A DNA stretch of 14,419 bases from Bacteroidales bacterium (GTDB taxonomy: Bacteria; Bacteroidota; Bacteroidia; Bacteroidales; Bacteroidaceae). The stretch covers positions 1 through 14,419 of the forward strand of contig SFJN01000074.1 of NCBI GenBank assembly GCA_004555055.1, in the 5' to 3' direction. Under the pieces are notes generated by a model. It had not been told where the DNA came from. It searched no databases and worked only from the letters and a program-made list of their open reading frames with translations. The position numbers and the translations under genes were made by a program. This document shows positions 8,301 to 14,419 of the stretch, one piece after another (position 1 is the stretch's first letter; each line of letters opens with the position of its first letter).

Positions 8301-8985
8301 CTGGGTGGAACTCTACAACACCACTCCCGAACCGATAGACATTGCGGGCATGTACCTGAGCGACAACCGCGACAAACTGCAGAAGTTCCAGATTCCCGCA
8401 GCCCAGGAGGGCGACGGATTCACCACCGTCATTCCGCCCTACGGACACTACGTCATCTGGTGCGACAAACTCGAGACCCAGACACAGATGCACGCTCCCT
8501 TCAAACTGGCGGCCGAAGGCGACACGCTTTACCTCAGCGACGCCGAAGGAAAGTGGATTGACATCTTCCCCTACCCTGCCCATGGCGGCGAGGAGACCGC
8601 GGGACGCTTCCCCGACGGCAGCGACAACTTCTACGTCATGACCAAGCCCACCATGGCGCTCCCCAACCAGATCAACAGCTACTGCACCGCGTTCGTACCC
8701 GAAATCATCGATGTGCCTGTAGGTATCGAGACCACCACTACCGAAGCTTCGAACATGAAGGTGTTCTATGTCGACGGACGACTCTGCGTACTCACCGCTC
8801 CCGGTACCCGCAGCGCCACCTTCACCGTCTGCAACACCTTGGGACAGCAACTCCTGCGCGACGAACAGACGCTTGACTACGACGGTTCAGGACGCGTATA
8901 CCTCAACCTCCAGGAGGGATGCTATGTGGCACGCGTTACCGACAGCAACGGCAACCACAAGCAACTCAAGTTCATCGTAAGATAA
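5392..8985 (+). CDS. Secreted lamin-tail / CotH-kinase domain protein with T9SS sorting tail
   Basis: 1197 residues with an N-terminal signal peptide (MKHTKTLFGAMVLLASAVSA). In order: lamin-tail domain 1 (about 44-165, INEIMVDN...WIEIYNPT); a chitobiase C-terminal-like module with ATLIYTTDGSTPT (about 190-270); a CotH-type kinase region (about 276-600) with SFKIK (357-361), DWPRNN (522-527) and FDLDG (544-548), the latter two probably holding the catalytic and metal-binding Asp/Asn; the first half of a B-repeat-like module (GYRFAGW, 720-726); a beta-sandwich insert (about 739-905); the second half of that module (ELTAVFEP, 928-935); lamin-tail domain 2 (about 948-1070); and a C-terminal beta domain (about 1122-1197) of the T9SS type-A sorting kind ending in KQLKFIVR. 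CotH proteins are atypical kinases that phosphorylate secreted proteins. Here the enzyme is predicted to be exported and surface-attached or released, with unknown substrate. It appears monocistronic. Confidence 0.88.
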   Translation: MKHTKTLFGAMVLLASAVSAATNGIAHITGQQTTRAKAATNSTFIINEIMVDNTDMFLDPSLNYGAWIEIYNPTDATINLKNYYVSNDPSNPKKFHLQSGTVKPHGFANIWFDHYEANLETQVNFKLSTEGGTVLIADASGNILAQESFPAAISRASYARTTDGGDTWKWTAEPTPEATNATSTFADSQLAAPEIEADEWLFDASAAVRVHAPEAGATLIYTTDGSTPTLTNGNEVQTGKTLYLYETTPLRVRAFKDGYLPSTVVTQTFIENDKDFTLPILSIATDNANLYDDYMGCYVRGTNGIAGRGQTSPCNWNREWDRPVNFEYFTADGTLRLSQEADFAVAGGWSRAYEPRSFKIKAGKRYEGKNTLDYPFFERKPFLKYKTLQMRGGGNDYGCRLKDAALQSIILTSGLDVEGQEYQPVVFYINGQYKGLINMREPNNKDYAYANYGLGSDEIDQFEIGPDSCYSQMCGTKDIFDYWVMLSDNAEDDAYYQEICDIVDIDEYINYMASEMFMGAVDWPRNNVKGFRKIDGGRFRFVLFDLDGTLSTTSPFKTLEGQEYAYGDADWNNGGNRLYLHNEFVTIFLNMLKNADFRKKYVDTFCLIGGSVFTPERVTAIVDSLAARTAGMMAYEGASPYGTANSIKSTFNNTGRYDQLLSSLKSYTAFNMKKSSEQSVKLSSNTGKGRLFVNDIPVPTGKFDGKLFAPVVFRAEAPGGYRFAGWVGAGATLTNIVDFGEKWKYYDQGSLDGRQWYSTTFSDYSWSEGQAPLGFANVDAMKSLINTTLDYGTDTQGKRPTYYFRKKFNLSKVPSGENALQLHYKVDDGMIVYVNGIKAAQYNMPDGNVTYDTYATTYAGNLPDEGTLTVSPSLLNPGENVIAIEVHNSSAGSSDIFFDLQIAAAEIGEADYLSTEAEYTMPTTGNVELTAVFEPIDDEEREEEKICPVRINEVSAANTIYCCEYYKRNDWVELYNTTPEPIDIAGMYLSDNRDKLQKFQIPAAQEGDGFTTVIPPYGHYVIWCDKLETQTQMHAPFKLAAEGDTLYLSDAEGKWIDIFPYPAHGGEETAGRFPDGSDNFYVMTKPTMALPNQINSYCTAFVPEIIDVPVGIETTTTEASNMKVFYVDGRLCVLTAPGTRSATFTVCNTLGQQLLRDEQTLDYDGSGRVYLNLQEGCYVARVTDSNGNHKQLKFIVR

Positions 8986-9042
8986 AAACATCCTGCAAAC
9001 CTTTTCCGGGAAGGATTTCTGACCGAAAAGCCGCATACCGCC

Positions 9043-9082
9043 AGGCGGGGAACTGCACATCACCGGATGCAGTTCCCCGCCT
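9043..9082 (+). terminator. Strong hairpin, terminator of the CotH-kinase gene
   Basis: A perfect 15-bp stem (AGGCGGGGAACTGCA at 9043-9057 with its complement at 9068-9082) encloses a 10-base loop, 58 bases after the stop at 8985. The stem is GC-rich but is followed only by ACTTTCG, a weak T-tract. It separates the two secreted-protein genes. The rest of the 385-base gap (8986-9370) holds only the promoter box at 9208 and the leader that follows it. Confidence 0.75.
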
Positions 9083-9207
9083 ACTTTCGTATCCTGTACC
9101 GACTTGCATATCCCATTTTCAGTCTGCTTTCGCAAACATACGGACATCTGCATTGAAAATACGACAGATTTGCTGAGATTTCCTTTTCTAAAAAAAACAA
9201 AAAAACG

Positions 9208-9215
9208 TATATTTG
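9208..9215 (+). promoter_or_regulatory. Candidate -7 promoter box for the metallophosphoesterase gene
   Basis: TATATTTG fits TAnnTTTG exactly and is preceded by an A-rich stretch. A TTTTC about 20 bases upstream could serve as a degenerate -33 box. The start codon is at 9371, so the leader would be about 150 bases long, longer than the other leaders here. Confidence 0.6.
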
Positions 9216-9370
9216 CAAACGGAAGCCTATGGTCGTCACCCGTCTGCGGGGAGACTGTCTGCCATTTTTTTCTTCCTTTCCTACCGCACCGGAATTGCAA
9301 AAGACACAGACAATGCCGTGCAACTTTTCACCTTTTTCTGTGTCAAAGTACAACCCTAACCTTCAACCTA

Positions 9371-12300
9371 ATGAAAAAAGCTCTACTTTTTCTGATGCTT
9401 TTGCTTACAGGGCTCATGACAAACGCTCAACCAGCCCACGCACAGGGTACGCAGGAACCGCTGCTGCGCTTTGCCTGCCTGAGCGACATCCACAACGAAC
9501 TGTCGATGATTTCGCCCACCGACCCTGCCAACATCCGTCTGCGCACCGCACTCCTCACGGCACTCGACAGCATCAGCCGCGACAATGCCCAGCTCATCGT
9601 CCTCGGTGGCGACTACACCAGCGACTGCACCATAGCCGAAACCAACTGGCTACAGCACCGCAAACTCCTTGCCGAGGCGGTAGAAAAAGCCATCACTCCC
9701 GATGCCGACGGTCGCAGACCGGCTATCTACTGCAACGGTAACCACGACTACGAAGTGGCCAACTTCGACAATATTCCTAAACCCTACAATGCCGGTGACT
9801 ACTACACTTTCCCCATGAAGGAGCAGACCGGCAAACTCTACGCCAACGAATGCTTCTACGAAGAGGCTCCCAACGGTGCACTGGGCACCATGAAGTTGCT
9901 TGCTGCCTACCACTACGTCATCGCAGGTTTCGACTTCGTCGTTCTCAATGCCGGAAAGTACTTCTTCAAGTCGGCATGGGACTACCAGTATTCCATGGAG
10001 AGCGTGGAATGGGTGGACAAGAAACTCGATGAAATCTACGCCTCCGACCCCAACAAGACGGTGTTCTTCATCTCGCACCTGCCCCTCGACGGCAGCAAGG
10101 GTGCCACGGTGGGCAAGACCCTCCTCAGTTCGGCAGCATCTACCAAGGCTCTCCGTGCTGCACTCCTCAAGCACCCCAACCTCATCAATATCTACGGACA
10201 CGACCATAGTTCAAAGGCCAACAGAAGTTTCTACGAGACCTCACTCTCGCAGCGCATCACCCATTACGACTCCAACGGCAACATCTACGAGCCCAAAGAG
10301 GAAGATGATCCCGTGCGCCCCTCCACGCTCGAAGTGACCCTGAAGAACCTTGCCAACGGCAAATATCTCGGCTTCGACAGCTACAACCTCAACGTCATCG
10401 ACGAGCCCAACCGCTTCACCGTCAGCAACTCCACCGCTGTCAGCGGTACACTCGCCTTCTTCGGCGACAACGCCCCCACCAACAACAACGGATACATCTA
10501 TTGCGGTTCCAACGGACGATTCTCCGGAAACTCCGACCTCCTTGCCGCCTCGAGCGTACTCCTCTACGAAGCCGGAAAGCCCGACGCCGAGGGTAACTTT
10601 ACCGCCACACGCGTGGAATGGCCCGAATTCGGCAAAAACTATGTCCTTGTCAATCTCTGCTCCAAAGGCGGATACTACGCCCTTACCAACGAGCCCTACA
10701 GCGCAGGCACCACCAGCCAGCGCATGGTGGGACTCAAGGTCAGCGACGACCAGCCCGCCGACCAGCTCACCTTCAGCACTCCAACCGTTGTATGGACCGT
10801 CAACGACTTCAACAACGGCGAGGTCAGCGGAGGCGGAGAAGAGGAAGAACCCCAGACCGACGTCTTCTATATCCAGGACCAGGACGGCAACTACTTCGAC
10901 TACAAGGACAACATCAACATGTGCATCATCGGTCCCGATGCCAGTGTCAGCCAAGGTTTCCGCATCAGCAAGTCCACCGCCACCGCCGCTCCCTGGGCCA
11001 ACTCCAAGAGCGTGCAGCTCCTGAGCCTCTGTAGTGCCGACGGACGCTACCTCTACTGCGGCAGCAACGGCAAGTTCTCCGGCAACACCCAGGCCAGCAA
11101 CACCGGCACCTGCCTATGGCTCTATGAGGTGGAAGGCGACAAGGCCGTACGGACCGACGAACCGACCTCCGGAAAACAATACCTCATCGTAGGCTACAAG
11201 AAAGGCACCTACTACCAGATGCTTAACACCAACAACGGCGGCACCACAAACGATGACCTCCGCGAAGACAGCGAGGCCCTCGACGTGACGGAACTCACCG
11301 ACGAAATGACCTTCAACGGCAACACCGCAGCACTCTGGACCCTCACCGCTGTACCAAGCGATCCTGGTAGCGAACCCGAAGAACCCGGCGAACCGAGCTT
11401 CATGAGCATCTTCATGGGTTCCATGCGCTACAACAGCCTCGACACCAACGCCACACCCGGTGTGAAAGACTCTCCCATCATCCAGGGACTCATCGTCACC
11501 GTATATGAAGACAAGGTGGTATTCACCGTGAAGAACTACGGCGAGACCGGAGAGCTCCAGGGCAGTGCCGTCAGCACCTTCCTCACCAACCCGCTCCCCG
11601 ACTACGTGGTGAAACGTACTGTCACCTGCACAGGAGGCAACGGCGAACCGCCCCTCAACTCCTTCTGCCACACTGAGGCCGACCCCAAGGAGAACTCCTA
11701 CGTCAGTGCCTTGAGCCGCATTGTGCTCACCTTCGACGAGGATGGCGACCAGCCCGCCTCGACAGATGCAGCAAAAACAATTGTAGTGACCGATACCGAC
11801 GGCAACCAGATAACCACAGGAACAGCCGAAATGGGCGCTGCAAAGGGAGCCACGGAAAAGGATGTGGTCATCACCTTCGCTGATGTAGTCGACAAACCCG
11901 GAAAGTACACCGTCATCTTCCCCGAAGCTTTCGTCTACAGCACCCTACGCCCGGAAGCCTACAATCCCGCATTCACCATCACCTATTTTGTGGAAGAGGC
12001 GACCCTTCCCCTCGGCGAACCCATCAGCGACCTCACCCAGCTTTCGAACGAAAAGGCCTACCTCCTCTACAATCCCATCGACATCGTCTATGCGGTCTAC
12101 AACCCTGACCATGCTCCCAAAATCTGGGCAGCCAACCAGAAGGGCAGCACTTCCTTCAGCGCCTCTGTACCTGCCATCGACGTCACCGATCCCGGAAACA
12201 GCTGGATGGCCATCCAGAAGGACGGAAACTTCTACCTCTACAACCTCGGAGCCCAGATGTATCTGACCACTCCCGACTACCAGGGAACGGCTGTGCCTGC

Positions 12301-12661
12301 TGTATTCTCCGTCAATCCCACCGAACTGACCGTGGAGAACCGCAGCAGCGACGGCTACTTCGCCTTCACTTCCGTTCCGGGAAACTACCTATCCTATTTC
12401 TGCTCCGCATCGCAGTTCTCCGACCGCTTCATGACCAACTGGTCGAGTGACGACCACGGCTGCGCATGGGTACTCATCGAGAACCCCAACGTAGAGGCCG
12501 ACCTTGAAGTCATAAACACCATCATCACCGGCATCGACCATGTCACAACCGTGCAGGAGAACCTCATCTACAGCCTCAGCGGCATACGGATGAACGGCAA
12601 CGCCGCCCTCCTGCCGAAGGGTGTATACATCATCAACGGCAAGAAGGTGGTCAGCAAATAA
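9371..12661 (+). CDS. Secreted calcineurin-like metallophosphoesterase with repeated accessory domains
   Basis: 1096 residues. The start at 9371 is chosen because a signal peptide (MKKALLFLMLLLTGLMTNAQ) follows directly; the open frame reaches back to 9104 but those residues are not signal-like. The catalytic motifs are complete: SDIH (38-41), GGD (79-81), GNHD (123-126), H236 and GHDH (276-279), predicting a two-metal phosphoesterase. Two related beta-rich repeats (about 319-478 and 498-661) share the motif YCGSNG(R/K)FSGN (377-387, 562-572). A segment with IFMGSMRY and VTVYEDKVVFTVKNYGE (about 677-730) looks like the end of the catalytic fold, displaced by the repeats. Then come a beta-rich domain (about 740-875), a third trefoil-like domain (about 885-1037) and a short ending IYSLSGIRM...LPKGVYIINGKKVV (1066-1094) typical of exported Prevotella proteins. 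Substrate unknown; phosphate, nucleotide or glycan phosphoester release at the surface is possible. Confidence 0.88.
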   Translation: MKKALLFLMLLLTGLMTNAQPAHAQGTQEPLLRFACLSDIHNELSMISPTDPANIRLRTALLTALDSISRDNAQLIVLGGDYTSDCTIAETNWLQHRKLLAEAVEKAITPDADGRRPAIYCNGNHDYEVANFDNIPKPYNAGDYYTFPMKEQTGKLYANECFYEEAPNGALGTMKLLAAYHYVIAGFDFVVLNAGKYFFKSAWDYQYSMESVEWVDKKLDEIYASDPNKTVFFISHLPLDGSKGATVGKTLLSSAASTKALRAALLKHPNLINIYGHDHSSKANRSFYETSLSQRITHYDSNGNIYEPKEEDDPVRPSTLEVTLKNLANGKYLGFDSYNLNVIDEPNRFTVSNSTAVSGTLAFFGDNAPTNNNGYIYCGSNGRFSGNSDLLAASSVLLYEAGKPDAEGNFTATRVEWPEFGKNYVLVNLCSKGGYYALTNEPYSAGTTSQRMVGLKVSDDQPADQLTFSTPTVVWTVNDFNNGEVSGGGEEEEPQTDVFYIQDQDGNYFDYKDNINMCIIGPDASVSQGFRISKSTATAAPWANSKSVQLLSLCSADGRYLYCGSNGKFSGNTQASNTGTCLWLYEVEGDKAVRTDEPTSGKQYLIVGYKKGTYYQMLNTNNGGTTNDDLREDSEALDVTELTDEMTFNGNTAALWTLTAVPSDPGSEPEEPGEPSFMSIFMGSMRYNSLDTNATPGVKDSPIIQGLIVTVYEDKVVFTVKNYGETGELQGSAVSTFLTNPLPDYVVKRTVTCTGGNGEPPLNSFCHTEADPKENSYVSALSRIVLTFDEDGDQPASTDAAKTIVVTDTDGNQITTGTAEMGAAKGATEKDVVITFADVVDKPGKYTVIFPEAFVYSTLRPEAYNPAFTITYFVEEATLPLGEPISDLTQLSNEKAYLLYNPIDIVYAVYNPDHAPKIWAANQKGSTSFSASVPAIDVTDPGNSWMAIQKDGNFYLYNLGAQMYLTTPDYQGTAVPAVFSVNPTELTVENRSSDGYFAFTSVPGNYLSYFCSASQFSDRFMTNWSSDDHGCAWVLIENPNVEADLEVINTIITGIDHVTTVQENLIYSLSGIRMNGNAALLPKGVYIINGKKVVSK

Positions 12662-12700
12662 GACATCACCGGCGTTTCCACTCCCTCCCTGTCGGATGAG

Positions 12701-12720
12701 GTGACGAGCAGCCTGCTCAC
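12701..12720 (+). terminator. Weak palindrome after the metallophosphoesterase gene
   Basis: GAGCAG and CTGCTC (12706-12711, 12713-12718) form a near-perfect palindrome about 45 bases after the stop at 12661, followed by ACATCTTT. It could act as a modest terminator. The 1-3 base loop and short T-run make this uncertain. The rest of 12662-12770 shows nothing recognisable. Confidence 0.3.
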
Positions 12721-12790
12721 ATCTTTACCATGGCAAGGAAATGCCGCATGCACGTTTTCTCCCCCCTACATACGAGGCTGTGTCAAAATG

Positions 12791-12834
12791 AACTGCACCC
12801 CAAAAGTTAGACAAAAAACTTTTGGAGTGCAGTT
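12791..12834. repeat. IS-end-like hairpin
   Basis: AACTGCACCCCAAAAGTT at 12791-12808 pairs with 12817-12834 (17 of 18 bases) across an 8-base loop. It is preceded by GAGGCTGTGTCAAAATG at 12774-12790. A CCCCAAAAGTTAGACA end with its own hairpin just before a transposase start is, from memory, typical of IS3-family elements of Bacteroidetes. No matching second end is seen in the window. It could alternatively be a terminator. Confidence 0.55.
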
Positions 12835-12839
12835 TGTTT

Positions 12840-12905
12840 ATGAAAAGGACATTCACAGAGAAGCTCAAAATAGTAAGCCAAGCACACTTTACGCTCGACT
12901 GGTGA
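12840..12905 (+). pseudogene. Possible truncated IS3-type transposase OrfA start
   Basis: The ATG at 12840 opens a 21-residue frame, MKRTFTEKLKIVSQAHFTLDW, that stops at 12903-12905. The first 15 residues are basic and resemble the start of IS3-type OrfA proteins, and the frame follows the IS-end-like hairpin by 5 bases. The last residues overlap the minus-strand portal-like pseudogene in antisense, so the element was probably cut off near 12880-12890. Very short; the family assignment rests on position and general character only. Confidence 0.35.
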
Positions 12906-14227
12906 CAACCTTCGCATCCTTGTTTTCATCCAGAGTAGTGAGCTGTATGAAAGGACAGTCCGGGAAAGCTCCTAATCAATTATTGAATTTCATGATTATG
13001 AGGTGCGGTATGAAGAGCAAATCGTGATATGGCTTTTGAAGTGCCTGAGCGATTGTATAAAGCTCGCGCTTGTCGCTACCGCTGTTATTTGACTGCGACT
13101 TGCCAGGAACAGAGCCGACGAGGTTGCTGTGAACTCTCATGGTGAAGCAGAACATGTTGACAGCCTCTTGGATGTCGGTAGCCCAGTCGCCGCCCTCCTT
13201 ATCTGAATCGATTTTGTTGATGACAACCTCGTGCTGTACTTCTCCGGTGGGCGAAACGTAGAACGTAGAGAAGAGTGCTTTGCCAGAGTTCTCGGCACCT
13301 GTAAGGAAGTCAATGATCTTCCGTTTCTCCTCGACCACACGATCCTGCATCTTCTTCGGGTCGGTTATGCGTTCCTGCTTGAAGATGTTCTCCCAATATT
13401 TGGCGCTGACTTCGATTTGGTATTTGATGGGTGCAGAATTCTTCAGCTTCGCTTCCTTCGCCATACCGATGAGCTGCTTGATATTGTACCATTTACCTTT
13501 GAACAGCGAGGCGTAGTATGGAATAGGATAATAGGTGGAATCAGGAGTCGGCACGCAACTGACGATAGCAAATTTTCTCAGATGCGTATTTCGCTGGAGC
13601 CTGTCCTGCAGGTCGTGCCAAGGACAATCAAGGCTGAGAAGCGGAATAATCTCCACATCATTGACTGACGAGAGCGACTTCTTTCAATTACCATAGAGGA
13701 CATTTTCAATGACTCCATGCTTATTGGCGGGAGAGAATCGGCAGTAGCAAGCTTCCTTTCGGTGGAGTGAAACGATGTGTTTACCCTCGTTTCGAGGATG
13801 ATCACAGAGACACACCAGCCGAAATGCTTGAAATCCTGGCACACACCGAGGAAATATGTCGCCATATTATTGCAGAGAAGGAAGTCCTGGATCTCATCTT
13901 TGACTTGCTTCGTGCAAGCCTCGGTGTTATACTTGAGCCCATTGCCGTAGCACACACTTCAGCATTGAAGATTTGACAGGTAGAAAGCGTCTCGTCGCTC
14001 TCTATCATGTCAAGAACGTGGTACGGCAAGAGATTGTCACCACCCCACGGCATATATTGGATGCCGCTGGAGAGTGTCACGGGAACTATTTCGCCATCTT
14101 CACGGAAGACTTTACCAGAGTCAACGGTAAAGGCGACTGAGGCAGAGGCGGTGGGCAGTTGCTCGACGGAAGAGAGCACAAGCCCACTATCATAAAGACT
14201 GAATTGCTTTGAATAAGATTTCGGCAT
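12889..14227 (-). pseudogene. Phage portal-like structural protein, broken by two frameshifts and two TGA stops
   Basis: Read on the minus strand, all three frames join into one protein of about 445 residues. Frame one starts MPKSYSKQFSLYDSG at 14227 and runs through MPWGGDNLLPYHVLDMI to NAEVC. At a CA repeat (13951-13957) it shifts to YGNGLKYNTEAC...FLGVCQDFKHFGWCVSVIIL. Near 13785-13797 it shifts again to KHIVSLHRKEACYCRFSPANKHG. A TGA at 13686-13684 and another at 12978-12976 interrupt the third frame, and homologous-looking sequence (LGAFPDCPFIQLTTLDENKD) continues to a TAA at 12891-12889. The late SNNSGSDKRELYTIAQALQKPY resembles the C-terminal part of phage portal proteins. The portal assignment is from recollection of Bacteroidales prophage genes and is moderate. 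The gene is surely non-functional unless recoded. Base composition is more AT-rich than in the neighbouring genes, fitting horizontal origin. Confidence 0.65.
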
Positions 14228-14339
14228 AACTTAACAGTTTGTTGAGTTCTGGCTGCACTCAAAAGAACTGAAGTAAACTTCGTTCTTTATTCGTTTGCAC
14301 AGAACTTGAAGTATTATTTTACTGCAAAGTTATGCCGAA
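14220..14339. repeat. 19-bp imperfect inverted repeat flanking an 82-bp segment
   Basis: The bases 14220-14238 and 14321-14339 are inverted copies of each other (17 of 19 match; the outer 13, TTCGGCATAACTT, are perfect). The left arm covers the start codon of the portal-like pseudogene (minus strand). The right arm contains an ATG on the plus strand and overlaps the minus-strand promoter box. Between them lies TTGAGT/ACTCAA (14242-14247, 14257-14262). The remaining bases to 14419 hold no supported gene. Confidence 0.7.
14325..14332 (-). promoter_or_regulatory. Candidate promoter of the portal-like pseudogene
   Basis: On the minus strand TAACTTTG matches TAnnTTTG. About 20 bases further upstream is a TTTT run that could stand for the -33 box. 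The leader to the ATG at 14227 would be about 90 bases. The box lies inside the right arm of the inverted repeat. Confidence 0.45.
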
Positions 14340-14419
14340 TATGTGGTTGGGGAAAAGACAGAGGTTTCTATTTCCTAAATGGGGCTGTAAGGATAGAGTC
14401 ATCCAAAGGCCCAACTGCA

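Noticed and set aside
7438..8850. 470-codon minus-strand open frame opposite the CotH-kinase gene
   Set aside because: Shadow of the high third-position GC of the real gene; Gly/Val/His/Glu-rich with no motif.
9104..9370. 89-residue N-terminal extension of the metallophosphoesterase
   Set aside because: It would bury a clear signal peptide that begins at 9371, and it spans the promoter box at 9208.
12701..13027. 108-codon plus-strand open frame
   Set aside because: It crosses the IS-end-like hairpin and runs antisense to the portal-like remnant; the protein has no recognisable character.
13231..13668. 145-codon plus-strand open frame
   Set aside because: Antisense shadow of the portal-like pseudogene, whose minus-strand reading is coherent across three frames.
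14332..14419. Plus-strand open frame running off the window end
   Set aside because: Only 29 codons and no recognisable motif; not listed as a gene, but noted in the finding on the inverted repeat.

Overview
The window looks like a chromosomal segment of a GC-rich member of the Bacteroidales, most likely Prevotellaceae (inference). Four signs point there: promoter boxes of the TAnnTTTG type, weak or absent Shine-Dalgarno sites, exported proteins with C-terminal secretion tails of the type IX (T9SS) kind, and a metallophosphoesterase with the C-terminal ending common in Prevotella. Third codon positions in the genes between 412 and 12661 are strongly C/G-rich. As a result long spurious reading frames appear on the opposite strand. 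The two ends of the window (1-411 and about 12780-14419) are visibly more AT-rich and hold mobile or decaying DNA.

Layout. 1-411 has no gene. It holds an 18-bp tandem duplication, a MITE-like element with 19-bp perfect terminal inverted repeats next to TTAA, and a promoter for the first operon. 412-5224 is a three-gene + strand unit: a NatA-type ABC ATPase, its NatB-type ABC-2 permease (4-base overlap), and a large multi-pass MscS-family channel that starts 5 bases after the permease stop. The permease C-terminus looks abnormal and follows a run of eight C. 5392-8985 encodes a 1197-residue secreted protein with lamin-tail, chitobiase-like and CotH-kinase domains and a T9SS sorting tail. 9371-12661 encodes a 1096-residue secreted calcineurin-like metallophosphoesterase, apparently with two duplicated domains inserted before the last part of the catalytic fold. 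Each of these two genes has its own candidate promoter, and a strong terminator-like hairpin separates them.

12662-14419 is accessory DNA: an IS-like terminal hairpin with a small transposase-like stub, fused to a minus-strand phage portal-like pseudogene that carries two frameshifts and two in-frame TGA codons. The upstream region of that pseudogene has a promoter and a 19-bp imperfect inverted repeat whose arms each contain an ATG.

Functionally the first operon is envelope-directed (export or efflux plus osmotic or tension response). The next two genes supply surface or secreted enzymes of unknown substrate. I see no complete defence system, CRISPR array, tRNA or rRNA. The most unusual items are the C8 tract, at which a +1 change would fuse permease and channel in one frame, the nested domain architectures of the two secreted proteins, and the possible invertible segment at the right end.
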